Source of the DNA: Eubacteriales bacterium
GTDB taxonomy: Bacteria; Bacillota; Clostridia; Oscillospirales; Butyricicoccaceae
DNA: 64,000 bases
Direction of reading: 5' to 3'
NCBI GenBank assembly: GCA_030540435.1
Contig: JAUNWG010000004.1
Coordinates: forward strand, 1-64,000
Positions 43,401-52,261 of the stretch are shown here, in pieces. The notes beneath the pieces are model-generated. The model searched no databases and was not told the DNA's origin. It saw only the letters and a program-made list of their open reading frames with translations. The translations under genes were made by a program, and so were the position numbers. The stretch's first letter is position 1, and each line of letters starts with the position of its first letter.

Positions 43401-44028
43401 AGAATCCTTCCGCGCCCAGGAAGCGCAGGAGGAGACCGTCCTGCCGAAGCAGAGCGCAGATCTGCGCCGCCCGTTTTTTGACCGAGAAGCGCGGGGGCTG
43501 ACGCCGTCGGAAGCGGGCACGGCCCACCACCTGTTTTTACAGTTCTGCGATTTTGCGCTGTGTGAAACGGCAGAGGGGCGCGAGAGCGAGTTAAACCGCC
43601 TGCGGGAACGGCATATTTTAAGCGATGTACAGGCGCAGGCGATCAAGCTGGACAACATCGCGGCGTTTTTTGCATCCGACGTCTATCAGGCGGTGAAGCA
43701 GGCGAAAGCGGTGCACCGCGAGTTCAAATTCTCCATTCTCGTCCCTGCAGCGGATTATTATCCGCAGGCGGAGGATTTCCCTGAAGAACAGGTGCTGATG
43801 CAGGGCGTCATCGACTGTCTGGTGGAAACGGAGAATGGGCTGCTGGTGCTGGACTTCAAGACAGACCGCGTATCCAAGCGCGGCGCATACCAGCGCGCTG
43901 CGCGCTATCAGGCGCAGCTGGCGGCATACCGCAGGGCAGCGGAGACGGTATTTGCAAAACCAGTGACAAAATGCGCATTGTTTTTCCTGCATACCGGAAC
44001 GACCGTGTACATTTCACATGAAAACTGA
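40453..44028 (+). CDS. addA: AddA, ATP-dependent helicase/nuclease subunit
   Basis: A 1191-residue UvrD-type helicase and nuclease, partner of AddB. Motifs in order are Q-motif WTPEQQAAI, Walker A AAAGSGKTAVL, motif II MVDEYQDTN, VGDVKQSIYRFR, TIHKSKGLEFP, VALTRAKEKL, and the C-terminal nuclease GVIDCLVE with VLDFKTDR. Length is normal. Translation is coupled to addB by the overlap. Confidence 0.96.
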   Translation: MGVNWTPEQQAAIYNRGGTLLVSAAAGSGKTAVLVQRVLERVTDTEDPCDIDSFLVVTFTKAAASEMRGKIADALTELAAKHPRDARLRRQLMLVHRAKITTVHAFCMGLLREHFHELGLPPDFRTADESEQNVMQLDVLEDVLEAQYEREDAGFSALVDALSSGRDDRQLSNIVLETFKNLQASPQPTKVLAGYKEQFVRPFDRLADTDWGRELLDTARDRILYAISALDDALEEMQGAADVCEKYEPAFLDDRNQARNLLALVEDGSWDEAVRQCRAVRSGRMRLAAIRGYEDKAFLDRLKQAREVWKDISFALSDSVLCVSEAEVRLDMEMMAPAVCALCDTVQAFMEAYQAEKLRRGVVDFNDLEHFAVDLLVDEDGSPTALAKEMHFSEIMVDEYQDTNAVQDAIFRAVSEDEKNIFMVGDVKQSIYRFRLANPAIFLQKYLDYSDADKVHDDSPRRIVLSRNFRSRPEVLDSVNYLFSALMSKRLGDLDYTDREALYVGADFPQGEDDYRTEVCVLETASEEEDTPEAIRQEAAYCADRIRQMLDDGFRVTDKRSGALRPCRPEDFVILLRSVKNKAPVFQKELALRGIPSGADTPDDMLDTPEILTLIAWLEVVDNPRQDVPLLAVLTSPLAGFTEEELAEIRLEDREHDFYSALCAAAETTPKAQAFLEQLDELRLMSADLPVRQLLWRIVDSTGALGVFGAMPNGRARQHHITALLELAGSFERGGSRGLFAFVRYLRELRETDGTMTVPDSEEAAGMVRIMTIHKSKGLEFPIVILANCAKRFNELDLHKPVLLHERMGVSMRCRDTQRGIQYDGLDRRAMASALRREMVSEELRILYVALTRAKEKLICTCALKGVEKQAEKWAAIAALDPIPSYALAGANQYALWLGVPLLRHPGAMQLRQLCTRAPELDVTAPDCFTVHVIPFRRQEEIETVRDHGTIAERERMEAPVLRPYAADSLRDLPSKLTATAITESFRAQEAQEETVLPKQSADLRRPFFDREARGLTPSEAGTAHHLFLQFCDFALCETAEGRESELNRLRERHILSDVQAQAIKLDNIAAFFASDVYQAVKQAKAVHREFKFSILVPAADYYPQAEDFPEEQVLMQGVIDCLVETENGLLVLDFKTDRVSKRGAYQRAARYQAQLAAYRRAAETVFAKPVTKCALFFLHTGTTVYISHEN

Positions 44029-44056
44029 CAAAAACGCCCCAAAAGAAAAAAAGTTC

Positions 44057-44085
44057 TTGCATTTGATGTTTTGTTGTGATATCAT
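44057..44085 (+). promoter_or_regulatory. Promoter of rpmE
   Basis: TTGCAT and TATCAT are spaced 17 bp apart, 45 bp before the start codon. Confidence 0.55.
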
Positions 44086-44129
44086 AATTTCACGACTGTA
44101 AGGCTTATGCGGAAAGAGGTGAATCGAAA

Positions 44130-44333
44130 ATGAAGGAAGGAATCCATCCGAATTACAAGCCGACCACCATTCGTTGCGCTTGTGGTGCTGTATATGAGAC
44201 CGCTTCCACCAAGGAGAATATCTCGGTAGAAATCTGCTCCAAGTGCCACCCGTTCTTTACCGGTAAGCAGAAGCTCGTTGATACCGGCGGACGTGTTGAC
44301 CGCTTCAAGAGAAGATTCAATCTTGACAAGTGA
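44130..44333 (+). CDS. rpmE: 50S ribosomal protein L31 (zinc form)
   Basis: A 67-residue ribosomal protein. IRCACGA and [15 protein letters not shown] give the four-cysteine zinc site of the C+ type, followed by the conserved [20 protein letters not shown] precedes the ATG. It has its own promoter and terminator. Confidence 0.97.
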   Translation: MKEGIHPNYKPTTIRCACGAVYETASTKENISVEICSKCHPFFTGKQKLVDTGGRVDRFKRRFNLDK

Positions 44334-44341
44334 TTTTATGG

Positions 44342-44368
44342 ACCCGTCCCTAGAGGACGGGTTTTTGC
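44342..44368 (+). terminator. Terminator of rpmE
   Basis: ACCCGTCC and GGACGGGT pair around a 5-nt loop, followed by TTTTGCTTTTT. Confidence 0.88.
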
Positions 44369-44424
44369 TTTTTGAAATTGTTACATATTTTTCAAAAATA
44401 GAGATAGAATGAGAGGGATATATT

Positions 44425-44814
44425 ATGCTGAAGGAACGTGCAACAGAATATTATAACCAGAATTACAACTGTGCGGAAACCATTATCCGCGCGGCAAACG
44501 ATGAATATGGTCTCGGCCTGAGCGAAGAGGCGATGAGGTTGAGCGGCGGCTTTGGCGGCGGCATGGGCTGTGGCAAGGCATGTGGCGCGCTGTGCGGCGG
44601 CATTTGTGCCATCAGCGCAAAGCTGATCGAGACGAGCGCGCATGAAACACCGGAGCTTCGCGCAAAATGTACTGCGCTGGTTGCGGCATTCAACCGCATC
44701 CTCGGTGACACCGAATGTAAGAACCTGATGCGCAAGTACAAAAAGCCGGACGTGCGCTGTCTGAATACCGTGCTGCTCGGCTGCGAAGCGTTGGAAAGCG
44801 TAATGGAAAAGTAA
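44425..44814 (+). CDS. C_GCAxxG_C_C family protein (putative redox protein)
   Basis: A 129-residue small protein named after its cysteine pattern: YNCAETIIRAA, then GGGMGCGKACGALCGG, and later ECKNLM and VRCLN. The spaced cysteines suggest a redox or metal role. Some members sit beside electron-transfer genes, but function is not established. It has a weak GAGAGGG site and precedes hflX by 48 nt. Confidence 0.82.
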   Translation: MLKERATEYYNQNYNCAETIIRAANDEYGLGLSEEAMRLSGGFGGGMGCGKACGALCGGICAISAKLIETSAHETPELRAKCTALVAAFNRILGDTECKNLMRKYKKPDVRCLNTVLLGCEALESVMEK

Positions 44815-44862
44815 CAGAAGCTGATAATAGCATAGCTGAAAAGCTGAAAGGAGGGACATACT

Positions 44863-46140
44863 GTGGAAGATTGGATGTTTGAGGAAATGGAGCCGGAACG
44901 GGCTGTACTGGTCGGACTGCATGCTTCGGTGTTCAATGCGGAAGAGGACGCGACATGGGAGACGCTGGATGAACTGGAGGCGCTGCTGGAAACAGCAGGC
45001 GGCGAATGCGTCGGAAAAATGCTGCAAACCCGCAATGCGCCGGACGCGCATACCTTTATTGGGGAAGGCAAGACGCAGGAGCTGACCGAGCTTGCACGCG
45101 ACAACGATGCCACCCTGATCGTATTTGACAATGAGCTGTCGCCGTCACAGATGCGTGTGTTGGAGGAGGCGACCGGGCGGACGGTGCTCGACCGCAGCGC
45201 TCTGATCCTGGATATCTTCGCCCAGCGTGCACGCACCGGCGAGGGCAAGCTACAGGTTGAGCTGGCGCAGTATCAATATATCCTGCCACGGCTGACCGGC
45301 ATGGGCAAGAGCATGTCCCGCCTTGGCGGCGGCATCGGTACACGCGGCCCGGGCGAAACCAAGCTGGAAAGCGACCGGCGGCATATCCGCCAGCGCATTG
45401 ACCGGCTGCGCCGTGAGCTGGAGGACGTGCGCCGGGTGCGTGCGGTGCAGCGCAGACAGCGCAAAAAGGCGGAAATGCCGCTCGTTGCCATCGTGGGCTA
45501 TACCAATGCCGGCAAATCGACGCTGCTCAACACGCTGACCGATGCAGGCATTGAGGCAAATGACCGCCTGTTTGATACCCTTGACCCGACCACACGTAAG
45601 CTGCGCATTTCGGATACGCAGGTGGTGCTGCTGTCGGATACTGTAGGTTTTATCCGCAAGCTGCCGCATCATCTGGTGTCTGCCTTCAAGGCGACGCTGG
45701 AGGAGCTGGCTTATGCCGATCTGCTGCTGCATGTTGTGGATGTCTCGCGCGACGACTGGCGTGAGCAGGCCGAGACGGTGCAGAAGGTCATCACACAGCT
45801 GGGTGCGGAGCAGATTCCGCAGCTGCTCGTATGCAACAAGGCGGATCAGTGCGAAAACCCCGATCTGATCCCATCCGGCGAGGACATTGTGGCGATCTCT
45901 GCAAAATACGGCAGGGGTATGTCGGAGCTGCTGGCGGCGATGGAGCGCGCTCTGGGGCGCGGAAAGCACCGCGTGCGCATCTGTATCCCGTATGCGGACG
46001 GCTATCTGCTGGATGTCATCCACAAGGAAGCCGCCGTGTTCTCCACCGATTACACCGGTGACGGCACGCTGCTGGACATTGAATGTGACGACAAGCTGTA
46101 CGGACAACTGCGGGAATACGAGGTTCCGGCAGATGAGTGA
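44863..46140 (+). CDS. hflX: Ribosome-associated GTPase HflX
   Basis: A 425-residue GTPase that splits stalled ribosomes. The N-terminal HflX domain ends in the signature LGGGIGTRGPGETKLESDRR, then a coiled coil (about 170-200) and the G domain: G1 GYTNAGKSTL, G3 DTVGFI, G4 NKAD, G5 SAKYG. The start is GTG at 44863 with AAAGGAGGG. Its end overlaps the next gene by 8 nt. Confidence 0.95.
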   Translation: MEDWMFEEMEPERAVLVGLHASVFNAEEDATWETLDELEALLETAGGECVGKMLQTRNAPDAHTFIGEGKTQELTELARDNDATLIVFDNELSPSQMRVLEEATGRTVLDRSALILDIFAQRARTGEGKLQVELAQYQYILPRLTGMGKSMSRLGGGIGTRGPGETKLESDRRHIRQRIDRLRRELEDVRRVRAVQRRQRKKAEMPLVAIVGYTNAGKSTLLNTLTDAGIEANDRLFDTLDPTTRKLRISDTQVVLLSDTVGFIRKLPHHLVSAFKATLEELAYADLLLHVVDVSRDDWREQAETVQKVITQLGAEQIPQLLVCNKADQCENPDLIPSGEDIVAISAKYGRGMSELLAAMERALGRGKHRVRICIPYADGYLLDVIHKEAAVFSTDYTGDGTLLDIECDDKLYGQLREYEVPADE

Positions 46141-46765
46141 CAGCTATCTCGTCCCGGCAGGCTATGGCGAGGGACGGTATGAGGACCGTAAGTCCAAGTT
46201 CATCGGTGAGATATTTCATGTGGAAACGCCGGAGGACGCCGTTGCAAAAATCAATGAAGTGAAGGCGAAATACCGCGACGCCCGCCATCACTGTTATGCA
46301 TATATCATCCGGGAGGGCAACTACATGCGCTATTCGGATGACGGCGAGCCGCAGGGCACAGCAGGTATGCCGATTTTGGACGTTCTGCGGCGGGAGGATA
46401 TCACCAATGTGTGCTGTGTGGTGACACGGTATTTTGGCGGCGTGCTGCTCGGCACAGGCGGGCTGGTGCGCGCGTATACCAAAAGCGCACAGCTTGGGCT
46501 GGAGGCCGCAGGTATCAACCAGATGAGCAGCTATTGTGTGCTGCTCATCACCTGCCCGTATTCGCTGCTCGGTGTGGTGCAGAACATCCTGCCGGAGCAC
46601 GACTGCGTGGTGGAGGAGACGGACTACGCGGCGGATGTCACGCTGACCGTGACGCTGCCGGAGGGCGGCGAAGCCGCGCTGCAGGAAGCCCTGCGCGACG
46701 CCACAAGCGCGTCGGTTGATGTCGAATGTATGGAGACAAAATTCATGGGCAGGCGTGTGAAGTAA
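46133..46765 (+). CDS. YigZ/IMPACT family protein
   Basis: A 210-residue protein of the UPF0029/IMPACT fold. It has KSKFIGEIFHVET, the signature YSDDGEPQGTAGMPIL, and VVTRYFGGVLLGTGGLVRAY, plus a C-terminal ferredoxin-like domain of about 75 residues. Related proteins bind ribosomes or modulate translation stress signalling. ATG at 46133 lies inside the end of hflX, so the two are translationally coupled and may act together on ribosomes. Confidence 0.9.
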   Translation: MSDSYLVPAGYGEGRYEDRKSKFIGEIFHVETPEDAVAKINEVKAKYRDARHHCYAYIIREGNYMRYSDDGEPQGTAGMPILDVLRREDITNVCCVVTRYFGGVLLGTGGLVRAYTKSAQLGLEAAGINQMSSYCVLLITCPYSLLGVVQNILPEHDCVVEETDYAADVTLTVTLPEGGEAALQEALRDATSASVDVECMETKFMGRRVK

Positions 46766-46875
46766 ATTATTTAAACTTTTTAAAAAATTTTTGCAAAAAA
46801 AAGAGGATTTCTCGTTTTTATATGGTATTTTATTTATGAACGGTTTTTTTGCGGATAAAATACAGGAGGTGTGCC

Positions 46876-47886
46876 ATGCGGGAGGATCAGGAACAGCTGG
46901 AACGGCAGACGCTTGTCCCGTGGGCGACGCTGTCAGCGGACAGCCGCGGACGGCAGCGGAAAATTCCGGAATGCCCGCGGCGCACGTGTTTTCAGCGTGA
47001 CCGTGACCGTATCGTCCATTGTAAGGCATTCCGACGGCTTGGCAACAAGACACAGGTGTTTATTTCGCCGGAGGGCGACCATTACCGCGACCGGCTGACC
47101 CATACGCTGGAGGTGGCGCAGATCGCCCGCACAGTTGCCCGCAGCCTGCGGCTCAATGAGGACCTCACCGAAGCGATCGCGTTGGGGCATGACCTCGGGC
47201 ACACGCCGTTTGGACATGTCGGTGAGCGGACGCTCGACCGGCTGTGCAGGGCTGACCCGGAGAAGGCGGATGTCCGCTTCCGGCACAACGAGCAGAGCCT
47301 GCGGGTGGTGGATTATTTGGAGCGCGACGGCGAAGGGCTGAACCTGACGCAGGAAGTACGCGACGGCATCGTCTGCCATACCGGTACGGCACACGCCGCG
47401 ACGCCGGAGGGACGTATTGTCCATTTTGCAGACCGCATCGCCTATGTCAACCACGATATCGATGATGCGGTGCGCGCCGGATTGATCGTACCGGAGGAGC
47501 TGCCGCAGGAGGCTGTCCGTGTGCTCGGTGACACGCACGGCGACCGCATTGACACAATGGTTGCGGATATGGTGCGCTATGGCGAGGAGCAGCAGGAGAT
47601 CGGTATGTACGACAAGGTGCACGACGCCATGATGGCGCTGCGTTCCTATCTGTTTGACGCGGTGTATGCGTTGCAGTCACAGGAGGAGCGCATCGACTGT
47701 GTGCTGACGGCGCTGTTTGAATACTATCTGCGGCATCTGGAGCTGCTTCCGGCGCTGTACAAGCGGCGGATCGAGCCAGACGGGGAACGGCGTGCGGTGT
47801 GCGACTATATCGCGGGCATGACCGACCGGTTTGCCGTAGAGATGTATACCGAATTGTTTATTCCGAGGAGCTGGAATATCAAGTGA
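46876..47886 (+). CDS. dGTP triphosphohydrolase-like HD protein
   Basis: A 336-residue HD-domain phosphohydrolase of the dGTPase type. It shows DRDRIVHCKAFRRLGNKTQV, the metal-binding H..HD in RLTHTLEVAQIAR and LGHDLGHTPFGH, and a later D in FADRIAYVNHDIDD. It hydrolyses a dNTP to nucleoside and triphosphate. The start at 46876 follows AGGAGGTG. It is followed closely by dnaG and rpoD, a common order in Clostridia. Confidence 0.93.
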   Translation: MREDQEQLERQTLVPWATLSADSRGRQRKIPECPRRTCFQRDRDRIVHCKAFRRLGNKTQVFISPEGDHYRDRLTHTLEVAQIARTVARSLRLNEDLTEAIALGHDLGHTPFGHVGERTLDRLCRADPEKADVRFRHNEQSLRVVDYLERDGEGLNLTQEVRDGIVCHTGTAHAATPEGRIVHFADRIAYVNHDIDDAVRAGLIVPEELPQEAVRVLGDTHGDRIDTMVADMVRYGEEQQEIGMYDKVHDAMMALRSYLFDAVYALQSQEERIDCVLTALFEYYLRHLELLPALYKRRIEPDGERRAVCDYIAGMTDRFAVEMYTELFIPRSWNIK

Positions 47887-47905
47887 CAACGGGAAAGGAG
47901 CGGAT

Positions 47906-49678
47906 ATGGCGATTGATGAGCGGTTTATTGACGAGCTGAATGCCAGATGTGATATTGTCGATATCGTTTCGCGTTATGTATCGCTCAAAAAAAGCGGAAG
48001 CAATTATTTTGGGCTGTGCCCGTTCCACAATGAGAAGACCGCTTCGTTTTCGGTCGCGCCGGATAAGCAGATCTTCTACTGCTTCGGCTGCGGCGCCGGC
48101 GGTGGGCCAATCCGGTTCATTATGAATATAGAAGGGCTGGAATTTCAGGATGCGGTGCGTTATCTGGCAAAGCAGTATAATATGACCGTCCCTGAGACCA
48201 ATACCAATCCGAAGGCACGGCACAGGCGGGAGCGTGTACTGGCGGCGCTCAAGGATGCGGCGCGGTTCTTTTATACGCAGCTGCACAGCCCGGCAGGGGC
48301 GCAGGCGCTGGCGTATTTCCAGCGGCGGCGGCTGGCAAAGCGCACGCTGAACAACTTCGGTCTGGGCTTTGCGCCGGATTCGTTCCATGCGCTGCTGGAT
48401 GCAATGACAGAAAAGGGCTATTCCAAGGAAGAATTGGAAGCTGCCGGACTGATTGTGCGCAGCGAAAAGGGTACATACTACGACAAGTTCCGCAACCGCG
48501 TCATGTTTCCAATCATTGACATACGCGGCGATGTGATCGGCTTCGGCGGGCGCGTCATGGACGACAGCAAGCCGAAATACCTCAATTCACCGGAGACGAT
48601 GGTGTTCAACAAGCGGCGCAACCTGTTTGCGATGAATATTGCCAAAAAGACCAAAAGCGAGTATTTTTTGTTGGCAGAGGGCTATATGGACGTCATTGCA
48701 CTGCATCAAGCGGGCTTTGACTGCGCAGTGGCTTCGCTGGGCACATCGCTGACGGATGAGCAGGCGCGGCTGCTGACACGGTACACCAAGACGGTGATCG
48801 TCTGCTATGATGCGGATGCTGCCGGACAGGCGGCGTCCCAGCGTGCGATTGATATTTTGAAAAAAGCCGGGCTGCGCGTCCGTATTCTGCGCATACCGGG
48901 CGCAAAGGACCCGGACGAATTTATCAAGGAAAAGGGCGCAGAGGCGTTCCGCAAGCTGATCGAGCGGTCAGACAACGACGTCCGATACCGCATTGAAGCG
49001 GCGCGGGAGAAATATGATTTTACAGAGGACGACCAGCGCATCCTGTTTTTGCGGGAGGCCGCGGGTATCATTGCAGCATTGGAAAATTCCGTTGAGCGCG
49101 ATGTGTATACGGCGTCCACGGCAAAGCTGGCAGGTGTGACGCAGGCTGCCTTTGCACAGGAGGTCGCGCAGGCGCTGACCCGGCAGGCACGGCAGCGCAA
49201 GCGGCAGATGCACCGTGAGGTGCGTGCACCTGCCCAGGCAGCACAGCCGCGGGAGCGCAACATACATTATGATAACGTAAAATCTGCCCGCGCAGAAGAA
49301 GGGCTGCTCGCCCTGCTGTTTTCTGACAGCTCACTGGCGGAGGAAATGCGCGATAAAATCGCACCGGAGGATTTTTCTTCCCCTGTACTGGGCAAAATCT
49401 ATGGACATGCAATCGCGTTATACGACAGCGGACGAAGCATCACAGTTTCCGCGCTGGAGGGAACGCTTGCACCGGAGGAGATCGAGCTGCTGGTTTCCGC
49501 GCTGCGGACGGCAGTATCGCCGGATCAGCGCATCCGGGCGATGGAGGACTACATTGATATTATTGCGGAGCAAAAAGCTGCGCGTGATATACCCGGAGAA
49601 GCCGAAGAGGACCCGCTGCTGCGCAAGGCACAGATGCAGCGCAAGACCAAACGGTATGACAACGGGGCGGCAGGATAA
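47906..49678 (+). CDS. dnaG: DNA primase
   Basis: A 590-residue primase making RNA primers at the replication fork. It has an N-terminal CHC2 zinc finger (CPFHNEKTASFSV, YCFGCG), a TOPRIM domain with LLAEGYMDVIALHQ and VICYDADAAGQAA, and a C-terminal helicase-binding domain after a basic linker at about 425-450. AAAGGAG precedes ATG. Confidence 0.97.
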   Translation: MAIDERFIDELNARCDIVDIVSRYVSLKKSGSNYFGLCPFHNEKTASFSVAPDKQIFYCFGCGAGGGPIRFIMNIEGLEFQDAVRYLAKQYNMTVPETNTNPKARHRRERVLAALKDAARFFYTQLHSPAGAQALAYFQRRRLAKRTLNNFGLGFAPDSFHALLDAMTEKGYSKEELEAAGLIVRSEKGTYYDKFRNRVMFPIIDIRGDVIGFGGRVMDDSKPKYLNSPETMVFNKRRNLFAMNIAKKTKSEYFLLAEGYMDVIALHQAGFDCAVASLGTSLTDEQARLLTRYTKTVIVCYDADAAGQAASQRAIDILKKAGLRVRILRIPGAKDPDEFIKEKGAEAFRKLIERSDNDVRYRIEAAREKYDFTEDDQRILFLREAAGIIAALENSVERDVYTASTAKLAGVTQAAFAQEVAQALTRQARQRKRQMHREVRAPAQAAQPRERNIHYDNVKSARAEEGLLALLFSDSSLAEEMRDKIAPEDFSSPVLGKIYGHAIALYDSGRSITVSALEGTLAPEEIELLVSALRTAVSPDQRIRAMEDYIDIIAEQKAARDIPGEAEEDPLLRKAQMQRKTKRYDNGAAG

Positions 49679-49761
49679 AGGGAAGCCTGCCGGACAGGAG
49701 GGGCAGCGGCAGAGCGTATCTGCTGTGCACATATACACTACACATTTTGGAGGCTTAAAGA

Positions 49762-50976
49762 ATGACACAGGACATGGATGTAAAAAAGCAGGAAGTCATT
49801 AAGAACCTGCTGGCGATGGGTAAGAAAAAGGGAAAGCTCACGCTGAAGGAAATGTCTGATGCGCTGGATTCCATCAATATGGAGTCGGATGAGCTGGATA
49901 AGCTGTATGAGGATCTGGATAAAGCAGGCGTAGAGATCAAGGGCGCCGAAGCGCTTGTCGTTCCGCTGGAAAACGAAGAGGAGTTTTCCGAAGAAAACGT
50001 GGAAGAGGTCTCCAAGGAGGAGTTGGAGGATACCGACTCGCTGGCAGAGGGCTTTGCCATTGACGACCCGGTGCGCATGTACCTCAAGGAGATCGGAAAG
50101 GTCGACCTGCTGACCCCGGAGGAGGAAGTCGAGCTTGCGGAAAAAATGCAGGCCGGCAACGCTGCAAAGGAAGAAATGGAAGCGCTGGAGGCCAGCGGTG
50201 AAAAAATCCCGGAGGAGAAGTATCAGGAACTGCGCAAGAAGATCCGCGCGGGCGACAACGCAAAGAAACGCCTGTCTGAGGCAAACCTGCGACTGGTCGT
50301 TTCCATCGCAAAGCGCTATGTCGGACGTGGTATGCTGTTCCTCGACCTGATTCAGGAAGGCAACCTCGGCCTGCTCAAGGCGGTAGAAAAGTTTGACTGC
50401 ACCAAGGGCTTCAAATTCTCGACCTATGCGACATGGTGGATCCGTCAGGCGATCACCCGCGCGATCGCGGATCAGGCGCGTACTATCCGCATTCCGGTGC
50501 ATATGGTGGAAACCATCAACAAGGTGATCCGTGTGTCCCGTCAGCTGCTGCAGGAGCTGGGACATGACCCACAGCCGGAGGAGATCGCAGAAGAAATGAA
50601 TATGCCGGTTGAACGTGTGCGTGAGATTCTCAAGATCGCACAGGAGCCGGTTTCGCTGGAGACCCCGATCGGTGAAGAAGAGGACAGCCATCTGGGCGAT
50701 TTCATCCCGGACGACGACGCGCTGGAACCGGCGGAGGCAGCTTCGTTTACACTGCTCAAGGAGCAGCTGGTGGAGGTGCTCAAGACGCTGACGCCGCGTG
50801 AAGAAAAGGTATTGCGCCTGCGCTTCGGCATCGAAGACGGCCGCACCCGCACGCTGGAAGAGGTCGGCAAGGAATTTAACGTTACCCGTGAACGTATCCG
50901 CCAGATCGAAGCGAAGGCGCTGCGCAAGCTGCGCCATCCGAGCCGCTCGAAGAAGCTGAAGGACTTTTTGAACTGA
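49762..50976 (+). CDS. rpoD: RNA polymerase sigma factor RpoD (SigA)
   Basis: A 404-residue primary sigma factor. Regions 1.2 ([21 protein letters not shown]), 2 ([50 protein letters not shown]), 3 and 4 ([34 protein letters not shown]) are all present. An acidic region 1.1-like stretch lies at about 40-90. It follows dnaG by 83 nt. Confidence 0.98.
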   Translation: MTQDMDVKKQEVIKNLLAMGKKKGKLTLKEMSDALDSINMESDELDKLYEDLDKAGVEIKGAEALVVPLENEEEFSEENVEEVSKEELEDTDSLAEGFAIDDPVRMYLKEIGKVDLLTPEEEVELAEKMQAGNAAKEEMEALEASGEKIPEEKYQELRKKIRAGDNAKKRLSEANLRLVVSIAKRYVGRGMLFLDLIQEGNLGLLKAVEKFDCTKGFKFSTYATWWIRQAITRAIADQARTIRIPVHMVETINKVIRVSRQLLQELGHDPQPEEIAEEMNMPVERVREILKIAQEPVSLETPIGEEEDSHLGDFIPDDDALEPAEAASFTLLKEQLVEVLKTLTPREEKVLRLRFGIEDGRTRTLEEVGKEFNVTRERIRQIEAKALRKLRHPSRSKKLKDFLN

Positions 50977-51081
50977 TGTTCTTTTGAGAACGGATTCCGG
51001 TACACCGCAAACAGTTTGCCTGTTTGCCCCCATTGACATGGCATGTTGATGGCGATTTTACATGATTTGGAGATGAAACGT

Positions 51082-51570
51082 ATGGTTCGGCGCGACAAAC
51101 AAAATTATTATCTCGACATGGCAGAGGTTGCCTTGGAACGCGGCACCTGTCTGCGCCGCAGCTTTGGCGCGGTCATTGTGAAAAACGATGTCATTATTTC
51201 CACCGGCTATAACGGTGCGCCGCGTGGGCGTGCAAACTGCATCGACCTCAATTACTGCATCCGGCAGCAGCGCAACATCCCGCGCGGGACGCAGTATGAG
51301 CTTTGCCGCTCCGTTCATGCGGAGGCAAATGCGATCATTGCGGCATCCCGCGAGGAAATGATGGGTTCCACACTGTACCTTGTCGGCCGCGATGTGCAGA
51401 CCGGTGAGATCATGGCGGATGCCGATTCCTGCCCGATGTGCAAGCGGCTTATCATCAATGCCGGTATCAGCAAGGTAGTGATCCGGCGTGACCACGACAA
51501 CTATGATACGGTTGATGTGCAGCAGTGGGTCGACCACGACGAGCTGCTCAGCGGCGGCATCGGATATTAA
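51082..51570 (+). CDS. dCMP deaminase (ComEB-type)
   Basis: A 162-residue zinc deaminase converting dCMP to dUMP. The motifs are SVHAEANAI (zinc His and catalytic Glu) and [14 protein letters not shown] (two zinc cysteines), with [12 protein letters not shown] upstream. ATG at 51082 has TTGGAG at 9 nt; earlier in-frame ATGs (51043, 51049, 51073) have poorer sites. A terminator follows. Confidence 0.92.
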   Translation: MVRRDKQNYYLDMAEVALERGTCLRRSFGAVIVKNDVIISTGYNGAPRGRANCIDLNYCIRQQRNIPRGTQYELCRSVHAEANAIIAASREEMMGSTLYLVGRDVQTGEIMADADSCPMCKRLIINAGISKVVIRRDHDNYDTVDVQQWVDHDELLSGGIGY

Positions 51571-51589
51571 AGAATAAAAAATTGCAACA

Positions 51590-51640
51590 AAGGACAGACC
51601 TTCCGTCCGCAGCTGTGCGGATAGGACGGTCTGTCCTTAT
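51590..51640 (+). terminator. Terminator after dCMP deaminase
   Basis: AAGGACAGACC and GGTCTGTCCTT form an 11-bp stem with a nested TCCGCA/TGCGGA hairpin. The T-run is weak (TTATTGATTT). Confidence 0.7.
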
Positions 51641-51673
51641 TGATTTGATGTCTGTCATAAATAATTAACATAT

Positions 51674-51709
51674 TCAACTGTTGACACACTCAACTATTGG
51701 TGCTAGTAT
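51674..51709 (+). promoter_or_regulatory. Promoter and MarR operator of exporter operon
   Basis: TTGACA (51681) and TAGTAT (51704) are 17 bp apart. The dyad TCAACTGTTGA (51674-51684) overlaps the -35, and a second copy TCAACTATTGG (51690-51700) fills the spacer. Repressor binding would block polymerase, consistent with autoregulation by the MarR protein. Confidence 0.7.
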
Positions 51710-51751
51710 AGGGACTGTACAAAATCAGGAAAGGATGGAAGGAGGTGTATC

Positions 51752-52261
51752 ATGGATACCGAACGGATTCAACGGGAATATATGCAGACGATGCAGGAAT
51801 TCCGCAAGCTGCAGATGATGCACAAGCGCAAGACGGAAATCTTCGGACGGGAATTTGGGTTTCTGCGCATGATCGAATGCTTTCAGCGTGAAAATCCGGA
51901 TGTTCCCGGCATTTATGCAAGCGATCTGGCGGCGCGTACCGGCATGACAAAGTCCGGCGTGTCAAAATCCCTGCATAAGCTGGAACAGCGCGGCATGGTA
52001 GCCCGTGCAGTCGATCCGAATGACCGGCGCAATACCTTCGTATCGCTGGCGCCAGCGGGCAGGGAATTTTGTGAGCGGCAACATGCCAACTGGCGTACCA
52101 TGATAAAACGGGTATCGGAAGATATCGGTGAAGAACGTTTCTTGGAAATTATGTCCGGCGTCCGTGAGATCATGCGCAGCATGGCACAGGAACTCACTGC
52201 GTTGGAGCAGAATCAAACAACAGAGGAGGAAACACGATGCGATCCATTTTCCGAAATTTAA
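51752..52261 (+). CDS. MarR-family repressor
   Basis: A 169-residue winged-helix regulator. The DNA-binding part is IYASDLAARTGMTKSGVSKSLHKLEQRGMV followed by the wing DPNDRRNTFVSLAPAG. AAGGAGGTG precedes ATG. It overlaps the first ABC gene by 25 nt and probably represses the exporter operon until a toxic ligand binds. Confidence 0.92.
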   Translation: MDTERIQREYMQTMQEFRKLQMMHKRKTEIFGREFGFLRMIECFQRENPDVPGIYASDLAARTGMTKSGVSKSLHKLEQRGMVARAVDPNDRRNTFVSLAPAGREFCERQHANWRTMIKRVSEDIGEERFLEIMSGVREIMRSMAQELTALEQNQTTEEETRCDPFSEI

